This document shows positions 54,438-63,724 of a stretch of 64,000 nucleotides of DNA, piece by piece. The DNA lies in assembly GCF_029285175.1 (NCBI RefSeq), contig NZ_JABEDH010000002.1:620001-684000 (forward strand), in the 5' to 3' direction. A program made the translations under genes and the position numbers. The notes beneath the pieces are model-generated. The model saw only the letters and a list, made by a program, of their open reading frames with translations. It did no database searches and was not told the DNA's origin. The DNA comes from Sulfitobacter sp. M05. Its GTDB lineage: Bacteria; Pseudomonadota; Alphaproteobacteria; Rhodobacterales; Rhodobacteraceae. Every line of letters begins with the position of its first letter. The first letter of the stretch is position 1.

Positions 54438-55436
54438 ATGTCTCAGACGTCCCCCACCTTGTCGCTGCCTTATATTCAGCCGGCACAGGCGCAAAAACAT
54501 GTGACCCATAACGAGGCCTTGCGGATTCTGGATGCTGTGACGCAATTGAGCGTGATCAGCACAACCCTGACCACCCCGCCGGGGCAGACCGTCAGCGGAG
54601 ATCGCTATATCGTGGCCGATGCCGCAACGGGTGTCTGGGCGGGGCAGGAACAAAATATTGCCGTTCAGGTTGATGGCAGTTGGCAGTTCTTTACACCGAA
54701 TATCGGCTGGCGGGCGGATATTGCCAGTAGTGGCGAACAGGTGCGGTTTGACGGCACGGTTTGGCAGCCGGCAGGGGGCGGCGCGACAGGTGATCTGCAA
54801 AACGTGCCGCTGTTGGGTGTCAATACCACAGCGGATGCTACCAACAAGCTGGCGGTGTCTGCCGATGCAACATTGCTGAACAATGCAGGCGGCGGTCACC
54901 AGCTTAAGCTGAACAAGGCGACAGCGGGGGACACCGCAAGTCTGTTGTTTCAGACCGGTTTCGGGGGCCGTGCCGAGATGGGGACGGCTGGCGATGACAA
55001 TTTCGAGGTAAAGGTCAGCCCAAACGGCAGTAATTTCAAGACTGCCATCCGTGCAGAGGCGTCAACAGGTGCTGTTCAGTTTCCCGGCGGTCAGTCGTTT
55101 TTCCAGGACGTGTTTATTCTGAACGATACTGCGTGGTCGATCGACATCCCGTGGTCGAACCCGTCGCGTATTCTGATGTGGTTAAGCGTGAATATGGAAG
55201 GGCGGTATTTCCTGTTTTCGATCACCGGCACCCTGACCGGCGTGAACAATTTTGGCGAGATGTTTGCCAATCCGCCCGGCACGTTGACCTATCACACAGG
55301 CCCCTTGAGCGGGACAACAGGGCCATCGGGCGGCATTAATGTTTCGATTGATGTCACAGGCTCTGCGCCCAAGTTGTTCGTTGAAAACCGCCTTGGTTCA
55401 AACCGTCTGTTCACATTATCCACGATGGGGAAATGA
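54438..55436 (+). CDS. DUF2793 domain protein
   Basis: A 332-residue protein with the DUF2793 block at the N-terminus (LSLPYIQPAQAQKHVTHNEALRILDAVTQLSV, then GDRYIVADAATGVWAGQ and W..F.PN.GWR). This domain occurs in phage and gene-transfer-agent tail proteins and in polysaccharide loci of Rhodobacteraceae. The C-terminal 150 residues are beta-rich and unassigned. No signal peptide. ATG 54438 follows AAGAGG. It is divergent from the RTX gene and 1 bp before the next small gene. Confidence 0.78.
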   Translation: MSQTSPTLSLPYIQPAQAQKHVTHNEALRILDAVTQLSVISTTLTTPPGQTVSGDRYIVADAATGVWAGQEQNIAVQVDGSWQFFTPNIGWRADIASSGEQVRFDGTVWQPAGGGATGDLQNVPLLGVNTTADATNKLAVSADATLLNNAGGGHQLKLNKATAGDTASLLFQTGFGGRAEMGTAGDDNFEVKVSPNGSNFKTAIRAEASTGAVQFPGGQSFFQDVFILNDTAWSIDIPWSNPSRILMWLSVNMEGRYFLFSITGTLTGVNNFGEMFANPPGTLTYHTGPLSGTTGPSGGINVSIDVTGSAPKLFVENRLGSNRLFTLSTMGK

Positions 55437-55437
55437 T

Positions 55438-55608
55438 ATGAGTGTTTCCAACGACCAATCCGCAAAATATCGCACCGCAGAGTTGCCCGGATTGGGGCAG
55501 GTGCAGATTCCGCAGGGCATGACGGATGAAGAGGTGCTGGCGCAGGTATTGGGCGCGCCCGCCGAAGTTGCGGCAACACCGGCAAAGAAAACCAAGAAAA
55601 AGCCGTAA
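55438..55608 (+). CDS. Small protein of unknown function
   Basis: A 56-residue frame starting 1 bp after the DUF2793 stop (TGATATG). It has a middle part GLGQVQIPQGMTDEEVLAQVLG and a lysine-rich end (KKTKKKP). The reading frame, close coupling and non-random composition support expression. The family is not recognised. Confidence 0.55.
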   Translation: MSVSNDQSAKYRTAELPGLGQVQIPQGMTDEEVLAQVLGAPAEVAATPAKKTKKKP

Positions 55609-55680
55609 AAGCGGCGTCAAATCGCTCTGTCCGATGTATTGATATGCTGCAAGGTATTTGATCAGGCACGGAGCGATCAG

Positions 55681-56250
55681 TTGGATTTCATAACACCCAC
55701 AAAACTGCCCGGTGTGGTTTTGGTAAACCCGCCGCGTTTTGGTGACGCGCGCGGGTTTTTCTGCGAAAGCTGGAACCGGCAGAAAATGTCGGATCATGGT
55801 GTCGATATTGATTTTGTACAGGACAATCATTCGGTGTCTGCCGCTGCGAACACCGTGCGCGGATTGCATTTTCAATCGCCCCCCCATGCGCAGGCCAAAC
55901 TGGTGCGCTGTGGTCGTGGGGCATTGTTTGATGTGGCTGTGGATATCCGCAAGGGCTCTGCAACCTTTGGGCAATGGGTTGGCTGCGAGCTGACCGCGGA
56001 AAACGGTTTGCAATTGTTGATCCCCGCCGGGTTTCTTCACGGTTTCGCAACACGTGCGCCGGATACAGAGATTATCTATAAGTGCAGCGATTTTTATGCC
56101 CCGGAGTGCGATGGCGCGGTGCGGTTTGACGACCCGGAGCTTGGCATTGACTGGGGGTTAAGCGGCCCGGCGGTATTGTCGGGCAAGGATGAACAGGCAC
56201 CCTTGATGTGCGATTTTGACAGCCCTTTCACATTTGAGGGCACGGCATGA
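55681..56250 (+). CDS. rfbC: dTDP-4-dehydrorhamnose 3,5-epimerase
   Basis: RmlC epimerises C3 and C5 of dTDP-4-keto-6-deoxyglucose, the third step to dTDP-L-rhamnose. The cupin has 189 residues with [16 protein letters not shown], the catalytic-histidine region [17 protein letters not shown] and [15 protein letters not shown]. The start is TTG 55681 (GGAGCGA upstream), which gives the usual N-terminus; a TTG at 55639 is less likely. The stop overlaps rfbB by 4 bp. Confidence 0.92.
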   Translation: MDFITPTKLPGVVLVNPPRFGDARGFFCESWNRQKMSDHGVDIDFVQDNHSVSAAANTVRGLHFQSPPHAQAKLVRCGRGALFDVAVDIRKGSATFGQWVGCELTAENGLQLLIPAGFLHGFATRAPDTEIIYKCSDFYAPECDGAVRFDDPELGIDWGLSGPAVLSGKDEQAPLMCDFDSPFTFEGTA

Positions 56251-57287
56251 AGATCCTTGTGACGGGTGGTGCGGGGTTTATCGGGTCCGCCGTGGTGCGG
56301 TTGGCCGTCAGCCGCGGCCATGAGATCGTTAACCTTGATGCGCTGACCTATGCCGGATGTCTGGAGAATGTGGCAAGCGTGGCGGACAGCCCGCTGTATA
56401 CATTCGAACAGGTGGATATTCGCGACCGTGCGGCGCTGGATGCTGTATTTGCGCGTCATGCCCCCGATGCGGTGATGCATCTTGCCGCAGAAAGCCACGT
56501 GGACCGGTCGATCGATGGGCCGGGTGACTTTGTCGAAACCAATATCACCGGCACCTATAACATGCTGGAAGCCGCGCGCAGCTATTGGGTGGGGGCTGGC
56601 AAGCCAGAGGCTTTTCGCTTTCACCACATTTCGACGGATGAGGTGTTTGGCTCATTGGGCGCGACGGGCATGTTCACCGAAGACACGCCTTATGATCCGC
56701 GCTCGCCCTATTCCGCATCCAAAGCAGCCAGCGATCATTTGGTTCGGGCATGGCATGAGACCTACGGCTTGCCGGTGGTTTTGACGAATTGTTCCAATAA
56801 CTATGGCCCCTATCATTTCCCTGAAAAGCTGGTGCCGGTGGTGATCCTGAATGCCCTCGCGGGCAAGGACATCCCGGTTTACGGCGAAGGGTTGAATGTG
56901 CGCGACTGGCTGTTTGTCGAGGATCATGCAGACGCCTTGTTGTTGGTACTGGAAAAAGGCACGCTGGGCCGTAGTTACAACATTGGCGGGGAGAACGAGG
57001 CGCGCAACATTGATCTGGTGCGCAGCATTTGTGCGATTCTGGACGTAAAGCGGCCCAAAGATGGCGGTTATGCGGATCAGATCACCTATGTTCAGGACCG
57101 CGCCGGCCATGACCTGCGCTATGCGATTGATCCCGCGCGCATCCGCGACGAACTGGGCTGGCGGCCTTCGGTCACACTGGAGCAGGGGCTGGAGCGTACG
57201 GTGCAATGGTATCTGGACAATGAAGATTGGTGGCGCACTTTGCAGGCGCGTGATGGCGTGGGCGAACGTCTGGGGGTCAAAGGATGA
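56247..57287 (+). CDS. rfbB: dTDP-glucose 4,6-dehydratase
   Basis: RmlB makes dTDP-4-keto-6-deoxyglucose from dTDP-glucose. The SDR protein has 346 residues: NAD-binding GGAGFIGS (7-14), [24 protein letters not shown], catalytic YxxxK in [10 protein letters not shown] and [12 protein letters not shown]. Overlaps at both ends (4 bp each) show the genes rfbC-rfbB-rfbD-rfbA form one operon. Confidence 0.97.
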   Translation: MKILVTGGAGFIGSAVVRLAVSRGHEIVNLDALTYAGCLENVASVADSPLYTFEQVDIRDRAALDAVFARHAPDAVMHLAAESHVDRSIDGPGDFVETNITGTYNMLEAARSYWVGAGKPEAFRFHHISTDEVFGSLGATGMFTEDTPYDPRSPYSASKAASDHLVRAWHETYGLPVVLTNCSNNYGPYHFPEKLVPVVILNALAGKDIPVYGEGLNVRDWLFVEDHADALLLVLEKGTLGRSYNIGGENEARNIDLVRSICAILDVKRPKDGGYADQITYVQDRAGHDLRYAIDPARIRDELGWRPSVTLEQGLERTVQWYLDNEDWWRTLQARDGVGERLGVKG

Positions 57288-58135
57288 GCATTCTTGTTAT
57301 CGGAAAATCCGGCCAGGTGGCGCGGGAATTGGCGAAACTGCCTGATGTGATTTGCATCGGGCGGGATGAGGCGGATCTGACTGCGCCCGAGCAGGTTTCA
57401 CATGCGATCCACGCCTATACGCCAAGTGCCGTGATCAACGCGGCGGCCTATACCGCGGTCGACAATGCCGAGGATGAGGAGGCATTGGCGACATTAATCA
57501 ACGGGGACGCACCCGGTGTGATGGCGCGCGATTGCGCGGTACTGGGCATCCCCTTTGTGCATATTTCGACGGATTATGTGTTTGATGGCGGGGGGACATG
57601 CCCATGGCAACCTGATGATCCGACGGCACCTTTGGGGGTTTATGGGCGATCAAAACTGGACGGTGAAAACAAGGTGCGTGCTGCGGATGGTGTTCATGCA
57701 ATTTTGCGTACGTCTTGGGTGGTGTCGGCGCATGGCAATAATTTTGTTAAAACCATGCTGCGCCTTGGGGCGGAGCGGGACGTGTTGAGCATTGTCGCGG
57801 ACCAGATTGGCGGACCGACGGCGGCCAGGGATATTGCGCAGGCCTGCCACACCATGGCGCAACAGTTGATCGAAACACCTGAAAAGACCGGCACCTATCA
57901 TTTTGCCGGCACCCCTGCGTGCAGTTGGGCCGATTTTGCCCGCGCGATTTTTGACTCCGCCGGTGTCAACTGTGCGGTGACAGAGATCCCGTCAGAAGCC
58001 TATCCCACACCCGCCATGCGTCCGCATAATTCGCGGATGGATTGCACAACCACCAAAACCGTATTCGACATCACGCGCCCCGACTGGCACGCCAGTTTAC
58101 AGGATATTCTTACTGACCTCGGAGCAATAAAATGA
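57284..58135 (+). CDS. rfbD: dTDP-4-dehydrorhamnose reductase
   Basis: RmlD reduces the 4-keto group to finish dTDP-L-rhamnose. The 283-residue protein has the N-terminal [42 protein letters not shown] and catalytic YGRSKLDGE. Overlaps rfbB and rfbA by 4 bp each. Confidence 0.96.
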   Translation: MSILVIGKSGQVARELAKLPDVICIGRDEADLTAPEQVSHAIHAYTPSAVINAAAYTAVDNAEDEEALATLINGDAPGVMARDCAVLGIPFVHISTDYVFDGGGTCPWQPDDPTAPLGVYGRSKLDGENKVRAADGVHAILRTSWVVSAHGNNFVKTMLRLGAERDVLSIVADQIGGPTAARDIAQACHTMAQQLIETPEKTGTYHFAGTPACSWADFARAIFDSAGVNCAVTEIPSEAYPTPAMRPHNSRMDCTTTKTVFDITRPDWHASLQDILTDLGAIK

Positions 58136-59004
58136 CCAATCGCAAGGGCATCATTCTGGCAGGCGGGTCTGGCACGCGGCTGTATCCGATCACCATGGGC
58201 ATTAGTAAGCAACTGCTGCCGATTTACGATAAGCCGATGATTTATTACCCGATTTCGGTGCTGATGTTGGCCGGTATTCGCGAGATTGCAATGATCACCA
58301 CCCCGCAGGATCAGGCGCAATTCCAGCGCTCGCTTGGTGATGGCAGCCAATGGGGTATTTCGCTGACCTATATCGTGCAGCCCTCGCCGGATGGTCTGGC
58401 GCAGGCCTATATTCTGGCGGAGGATTTTTTGGATGGCGCGCCTTCGGCGATGGTGCTTGGGGATAACATCTTCTTTGGCCATGGTCTGCCGGAAATTCTG
58501 GCGGATGCAGATAAACAGAAAAGCGGTGGGACGGTATTTGGCTATCACGTGGCTGACCCCGAGCGTTATGGTGTGGTCGGTTTCGACAAGGCTGGTGTGG
58601 CACAGACCATTGTTGAAAAGCCCGAAAAACCAGCGTCAAACTACGCGGTTACCGGGCTTTACTTCCTAGATGCGGATGCGCCGAAACTGGCCCGCGAGGT
58701 CAAGCCCTCGGCGCGGGGCGAACTTGAGATTACATCGCTGTTGGAAATGTATCTGGCGCAAGGGTCACTGCGGGTGAATCGGATGGGGCGCGGTTATGCC
58801 TGGCTTGATACCGGCACCCATGCCAGCCTGTTGGACGCGGGAAACTTTGTGCGCACGCTGACCCAGCGGCAGGGGCTGCAAACCGGATGCCTTGAGGAAA
58901 TCGCCCATGACCAAGGCTGGATCAGTGATGAAGAATTATTAAAGCGCGCTGAGATGTTTGAGAAAAACGACTATGGTCGTTATCTCAAAGACCTCTTGAA
59001 ATAG
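58132..59004 (+). CDS. rfbA: Glucose-1-phosphate thymidylyltransferase
   Basis: RmlA makes dTDP-glucose from glucose-1-phosphate and dTTP, the first step of the pathway. The 290-residue protein has the signature [29 protein letters not shown], metal site [10 protein letters not shown] and [18 protein letters not shown]. It is the last gene of the operon and ends 4 bp from the convergent manC, with no room for a separate terminator. Confidence 0.97.
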   Translation: MTNRKGIILAGGSGTRLYPITMGISKQLLPIYDKPMIYYPISVLMLAGIREIAMITTPQDQAQFQRSLGDGSQWGISLTYIVQPSPDGLAQAYILAEDFLDGAPSAMVLGDNIFFGHGLPEILADADKQKSGGTVFGYHVADPERYGVVGFDKAGVAQTIVEKPEKPASNYAVTGLYFLDADAPKLAREVKPSARGELEITSLLEMYLAQGSLRVNRMGRGYAWLDTGTHASLLDAGNFVRTLTQRQGLQTGCLEEIAHDQGWISDEELLKRAEMFEKNDYGRYLKDLLK

Positions 59005-59008
59005 CGCC

Positions 59009-60463
59009 CTAGCCCTTAGCCCCCTGGCCGCGGGAATAAACATCTTCGTAGCGCACGATGTCGTCTTCTCCCAGATAGCTGCCGGTTTGCACTTCGATCA
59101 GTTCCATCGGGGTGTCGCCGGGATTTTCCATTCGGTGGATGGCGTGCAGCGGGATGTACACGGATTCATTCTGATGCACCATTTTGACGTCCAGATTGTC
59201 ACGGTCAGGCCCGACCGTAACCTTGGCAGTACCAACCACGACGATCCAGTGTTCCGACCGGTGTTCGTGGCTTTGCAGGCTGAGCGCCGCACCGGGATTG
59301 ACCACGATGCGTTTCACCTGAAAGCCGTCCGACAGGATGAGCGTTTCAAAGAACCCCCAAGGGCGGTGATCCTTGGGGAAATTATCGGCCTGCGGCACAT
59401 CGGCTGCGCGCATTTGTTTCACCACATCCCCGAGATTTGCTGTGCAACTGCGGTTGGCCACCAGCACTGCATCGGGCATGGCAACCGCGACGATGTTCTC
59501 CAGCCCGAGCCCGACCAGCTGGACCGCGCCAGATTCCGAACGCAATAGGGTTTCTTTGCACTCAACAGCATGGGCGCGCCCTTGCAGGGCAACGCCATCG
59601 GCGTCTTTCTCTGCATGTAGGTGGACCGCGTTCCAGCCGCCCATATCCGACCAATCGCCAGTATGCGCAATAACGCTGAGGTTGCTTACTTTTTCCATGA
59701 TCGCAAAGTCGACAGAAATGTCTTCGCAGTTTGCCCAAGCGGCAGGGTCAAGGCGCAGGAAGCCAAGATCGGGTTCGGCGGCTTCAACGGCAGCGCGCAC
59801 ATGGGCCAACATGTCAGGCGCATGGGTGGCAAAGGCGTCGATCATCGTCTGGGCCGCATACATAAAGATGCCCGCGTTCCACAAGTATCCGCCCGCATCC
59901 AGCATCCGCTGTGCTTCGGCCAGCTGGGGTTTCTCGACAAAGCGCTTCAGTGGCAGTGCGCCATGGGCTTCGCCTTCGCCCAGCTCAAGATAGCCATAAC
60001 CGGTTTCTGGCTTGTTCGGGGTGATGCCAAAGGTCACGATCTGGCCCGCCTGTGCTGCGGCGACGCCGCGGCGGACATTTTCACAAAAGACGTCGGCCTG
60101 TGTAATGTAGTGGTCTGACGGGGCGGCCAGCATCAATTGTGCCGGATCCTTTTGTGCCACAACCAGGGCCGCTGCCAGAAGTGCAGGTGCGGTATTGCGG
60201 GCCTCGGGTTCGATCAGAACAGCATTCGGGGTGATCCCCGCGTCATGCAATTGCTGGGTTGCGATAAACCGGAAATCGGAGTTTGTTACGACAATCGGTT
60301 CGGCAAATCCGCTGGCAGACAAACGTTTGCTGGATTGCTGAAACAGGCTGCCTTCGCCGATCAGATCAATGAACTGTTTTGGAAAGCTCTTGCGAGAGAC
60401 CGGCCAAAGACGAGTCCCTGATCCGCCACACAGGATCACCGGAGTGATATCACTGGTTGTCAT
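59009..60463 (-). CDS. manC: Mannose-1-phosphate guanylyltransferase / mannose-6-phosphate isomerase
   Basis: Bifunctional enzyme for GDP-mannose, 484 residues. The N-terminal nucleotidyltransferase has VILCGGSGTRLWPVSRKSFPKQF; the C-terminal cupin is the type II isomerase domain (RPWGFFETLILSDGFQVKRI, LSLQSHEHRSEHWIVV). It supplies mannose or mannose-derived residues for the polysaccharide. No phosphomannomutase gene is seen nearby. Confidence 0.95.
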   Translation of the reverse strand: MTTSDITPVILCGGSGTRLWPVSRKSFPKQFIDLIGEGSLFQQSSKRLSASGFAEPIVVTNSDFRFIATQQLHDAGITPNAVLIEPEARNTAPALLAAALVVAQKDPAQLMLAAPSDHYITQADVFCENVRRGVAAAQAGQIVTFGITPNKPETGYGYLELGEGEAHGALPLKRFVEKPQLAEAQRMLDAGGYLWNAGIFMYAAQTMIDAFATHAPDMLAHVRAAVEAAEPDLGFLRLDPAAWANCEDISVDFAIMEKVSNLSVIAHTGDWSDMGGWNAVHLHAEKDADGVALQGRAHAVECKETLLRSESGAVQLVGLGLENIVAVAMPDAVLVANRSCTANLGDVVKQMRAADVPQADNFPKDHRPWGFFETLILSDGFQVKRIVVNPGAALSLQSHEHRSEHWIVVVGTAKVTVGPDRDNLDVKMVHQNESVYIPLHAIHRMENPGDTPMELIEVQTGSYLGEDDIVRYEDVYSRGQGAKG

Positions 60464-60808
60464 TTCTCGTCCTTTTCGTTGCCGCAGCCGTTAAAGCCCT
60501 CTGTTAAAGTGGCGTGCCCCTAAGTTGCAAGGGACAATAGTCAACCCCACTAAGAGTATGAGTGGCTTTTCGCCAAGTCACCAATTTTATTGGTTTTTGG
60601 ACAGGGAGTTTCCCGCCAGAATTGTAGTTTTGCGGAAAATACCTGTTCGGTTCAGGTCGCAGGCGACCGTTTGTGAGGGGGCAGATGGGTGTTAGAGCCT
60701 CAGTGGCTTGGTGTTTTTTCCAAAGATCATCCCTTGACCTTACAGTTACTGGAACCTCTATCTGTCGCCCAAGGCTTTAGAAAAGAAAGTTGGGTTTTGG
60801 GACAATCA
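60464..60808. other. Non-coding region between manC and copA
   Basis: 345 bp without a convincing gene. The left part should hold the manC promoter on the minus strand; the right part holds the copA promoter at 60734-60764. A GTG-started extension of copA back to 60689 crosses this promoter and is therefore not taken as coding. Confidence 0.6.
60734..60764 (+). promoter_or_regulatory. CueR-type promoter of copA
   Basis: -35 TTGACC (60734-60739) and -10 TATCTG (60759-60764) are separated by 19 bp, the long spacer that MerR-family activators correct. The spacer contains CAGTTACTG, a dyad, and the full site ACCTTACAGTTACTGGAACCT is close to the usual CueR operator with ACCTTCC...GGAAGGT arms. 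The cueR gene follows copA. Confidence 0.75.
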
Positions 60809-63238
60809 GTGGTTTTGCCGGTTCGCAATATGACATGCGGCGGATGTTCTGCGCGTGTGGCACGGGCCTTGGAAGGCGTGTCCGGGTTGACCGATATTGC
60901 GGTTAACCTTGCGGATGAGGCGGTGCAGTTTTCCGCGCCGGATGCAGAAACTGTTAAGGGCGCTCTGCGGAGTCTGGATGTGGCCGGGTATCCGGCACAA
61001 ACCCAAGAGGCGCATTTGGCCATCAGCGGCATGTCCTGCGCATCCTGTGCCAGCCGTGTGCAGCGGGCGCTGGAAACCCAAGCCGGTGTTGTGCTGGCCC
61101 GGATAAACCTGACAGACGACACGGCAACGCTGGAGTTCTTGCCGAATTTGATCACGGCGCAGCAGTTGGCCGATATTGCCAGTGATGCAGGATACCCAGC
61201 GTCGTTAATCAATGATGCACTGCCGTTGGACCGGTCCACCGTGAAAGAGGCCGAAGCAGATCACAATCGCCGCATGATGTGGTACGCGGCTGTACTGGCG
61301 GTTCCGGTTTTTGTGCTGGAGATGGGGGGGCATTTGTTTCCCGCCCTACATCATCTGATTGCTGGTACCATCGGGATCGAAAACAGCTGGAGGATTCAGT
61401 TTGTCCTGACCAGCCTGATTTTGTTCGGACCGGGCCGGCAGTTCTTTGTTAACGGCTTGCCCGCTCTGTGGCGAGGTGCCCCCAATATGAACAGTCTTGT
61501 GGCGCTGGGCGCGGGGGCGGCATGGGTATTCTCGACCGTTGCATTGTTTGCCCCCTTTGTACTGCCCGCCGGAACGCGGGCGGTGTACTTTGAGGCGGCT
61601 GCGGTGATTGTCACGCTGATCCTGTTGGGGCGCTGGTTCGAGGCCCGTGCGAAAGGCCGCACCGGTGCGGCAATCCGCAATCTGATTGATCTGCAACCCC
61701 GCACCGCCTTGGTTGCGCAGGGGCAAGAGTGGGTAGAGGTGCCGGTCGCCGAATTGCAGGTCGCGGCGCGGTTTCTGCTTAAGCCGGGGGCGCGTGTCCC
61801 GACAGATGCCGTCGTGCTTGAAGGGGCCGGCACGGTGGATGAAAGCATGATGACCGGCGAGCCGATGCAGGTCAGCAAAACAGCCGGTGATGTGCTAACC
61901 GGTGGCACGGTAAACGGCCATGGCAGTTTCATTTGCGAAGTCTCGCGGGTGGGGCATGATACAGCGTTGGCACAGATCATCCGCATGGTTCAACAGGCCC
62001 AGAGCGCGCGACTGCCTATTCAGGGGTTGGTCGACCGTGTTACGCTTTGGTTTGTGCCTGCGGTGATGGGGATTGCGCTTTTGACTGTTGCTGTCTGGCT
62101 GGTGTTCGGGCCGGAACCGGCCTTGTCCCATGCGCTGGTGGCGGGGGTTTCTGTTTTGATCATCGCCTGCCCCTGCGCAATGGGTTTGGCTACACCTACA
62201 TCCATTATGGTGGGCAGTGGCCGTTCGGCCGAGCTTGGGGTTTTGTTCCGGCAGGGGGATGCCCTGCAATCGTTGTGTGATGTGAAAATGGTGGCCTTTG
62301 ACAAGACCGGAACCTTGACCGCCGGCAAGCCGATGCTGACCGAATTTGTCAGCATGGACGAAAGTGAATCGGATCGGATGCTGGCCCGTGTCGCGGCGCT
62401 TGAATCCCGCTCCGAACATCCGCTGGCTGTTGCTGTGTTGCAGGCTGCAAGCGCCAGAGGCCTAGGCCTGCCCGAAGTTTCACAGATCGAAGTTGTATCA
62501 GGGCAGGGCATCTGTGGCGTTGTCGAGGGGCAGCGTATCGCTGTGGGGAATGCCCGATTGATGCAGGGTCAAGGAGTGGTGACACAAGCAATGGAAGGGC
62601 AAGCGGAGGCTCATAAATTGCGCGGGCATACTGTGTTCTTCGTCGCGGTTGAGAACCAGCTGGCGGCCATTGCCGCAATCTCCGACCCGCTGCGCCCGAC
62701 CAGCAAGACGGCCATCGCAGCGCTGAAATCACGCGGCTTGCAGGTTGCGGTCATCTCGGGCGATAGCGGCGAAACCGCGCGTGCCGTTGCCCAGGACCTT
62801 GGCATTGAAACCGTGATCGCCGACGTTCTGCCTGAGGGCAAGACAGAGGCGTTGAAAAAGCTGCGCAGGGCGCATGGTAACATCGCCTTTGTGGGGGACG
62901 GCATCAATGACGCCCCTGTGTTGGCGCAGGCGGATGTTGGCATTGCCATTGGCACTGGCACCGATGTGGCGATTGAAACCGCAGATGTTGTATTGATGGG
63001 GGGCGACGTGCAGGGTGTGGTCCATGCGTTTGATTTGTCCCGTCTGACCCTGCGCAATATCAAACAGAATCTTCTCTGGGCCTTCGGGTATAACGTGGCC
63101 CTGATCCCGGTGGCGGCTGGCGCGCTTTATCCGGCGATGGGTGTGCTTTTGTCACCGGGCCTTGCGGCCGGAGCGATGGCGTTTTCATCGGTTTTTGTGC
63201 TGGGTAATGCATTGCGTCTGCGCCGGATCGGGGTGTGA
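60809..63238 (+). CDS. copA: Copper-exporting P1B-type ATPase
   Basis: Inner-membrane pump that exports Cu(I). With the start at GTG 60809 it has 809 residues: two metal-binding domains (CxxC at 10-13, MTCGGC; and MSCASC), eight membrane segments, TGEPM, the CPC ion site (IIACPCAMGLATPTS), phosphorylated Asp in DKTGTLT, SRSEHPLA and GDGINDAPVLAQADVG. A longer frame to GTG 60689 would put the promoter inside the gene; ATG 60830 would cut the first strand of the metal-binding domain. cueR follows after 1 bp. Confidence 0.95.
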   Translation: MVLPVRNMTCGGCSARVARALEGVSGLTDIAVNLADEAVQFSAPDAETVKGALRSLDVAGYPAQTQEAHLAISGMSCASCASRVQRALETQAGVVLARINLTDDTATLEFLPNLITAQQLADIASDAGYPASLINDALPLDRSTVKEAEADHNRRMMWYAAVLAVPVFVLEMGGHLFPALHHLIAGTIGIENSWRIQFVLTSLILFGPGRQFFVNGLPALWRGAPNMNSLVALGAGAAWVFSTVALFAPFVLPAGTRAVYFEAAAVIVTLILLGRWFEARAKGRTGAAIRNLIDLQPRTALVAQGQEWVEVPVAELQVAARFLLKPGARVPTDAVVLEGAGTVDESMMTGEPMQVSKTAGDVLTGGTVNGHGSFICEVSRVGHDTALAQIIRMVQQAQSARLPIQGLVDRVTLWFVPAVMGIALLTVAVWLVFGPEPALSHALVAGVSVLIIACPCAMGLATPTSIMVGSGRSAELGVLFRQGDALQSLCDVKMVAFDKTGTLTAGKPMLTEFVSMDESESDRMLARVAALESRSEHPLAVAVLQAASARGLGLPEVSQIEVVSGQGICGVVEGQRIAVGNARLMQGQGVVTQAMEGQAEAHKLRGHTVFFVAVENQLAAIAAISDPLRPTSKTAIAALKSRGLQVAVISGDSGETARAVAQDLGIETVIADVLPEGKTEALKKLRRAHGNIAFVGDGINDAPVLAQADVGIAIGTGTDVAIETADVVLMGGDVQGVVHAFDLSRLTLRNIKQNLLWAFGYNVALIPVAAGALYPAMGVLLSPGLAAGAMAFSSVFVLGNALRLRRIGV

Positions 63239-63239
63239 T

Positions 63240-63650
63240 ATGAACATTAAGTCCGTCAGTGAAGCAACCGGGCTGCCCGCCAAGACGATCCGTTATTACG
63301 AGGAGGTCGGCCTTGTCCGACCATCAAGACAGGGCAACGGGTATCGGGTGTTTTCGAACAGTGATGTGCATAAGCTGGCGTTTCTGGCGCGGTCGCGTTC
63401 CTTGGGGTTTCCTGTGGAAAGCTGCCGCAGCTTGTTGGCACTTTACGAAGATCAAGAGCGCGCCAGCGCCGATGTCAAAGCCATTGCAGAGCAACATCTT
63501 GCTGAGATTGATCAAAAACTGGCCGAACTGACAGCGATGCGTCAGACTCTAAGCACGATGGTGCGGTCTTGTGCTGGGGACAACCGCCCCGATTGCCCGA
63601 TCCTGTCCGATTTGGCGCAGGAGTTCGACGATGGTACCAAGGCTGGTTAA
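63240..63650 (+). CDS. cueR: Copper-responsive MerR-family regulator CueR
   Basis: Activator that senses Cu(I) and turns on copA. The 136-residue protein has a MerR helix-turn-helix (IKSVSEATGLPAKTIRYYEEVGL), a dimerisation helix with serine in RASADVKAI matching Ser77 of E. coli CueR (single-charge ions), and the copper loop C111-x7-C119 (CAGDNRPDC). ATG 63240 lies 1 bp after the copA stop, so both are probably induced together. Confidence 0.95.
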   Translation: MNIKSVSEATGLPAKTIRYYEEVGLVRPSRQGNGYRVFSNSDVHKLAFLARSRSLGFPVESCRSLLALYEDQERASADVKAIAEQHLAEIDQKLAELTAMRQTLSTMVRSCAGDNRPDCPILSDLAQEFDDGTKAG

Positions 63651-63724
63651 TCGCCCGTATTGACGGCCCCGCCACAGGCGTGTTGGGTGACGCGAGCTGT
63701 CGAATTGAGAAAAGGATTTTGCGT

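Noticed and set aside
60498-60520. CtrA box upstream of manC
   Set aside because: Two TTAA words are separated by 9 nt, not 7.
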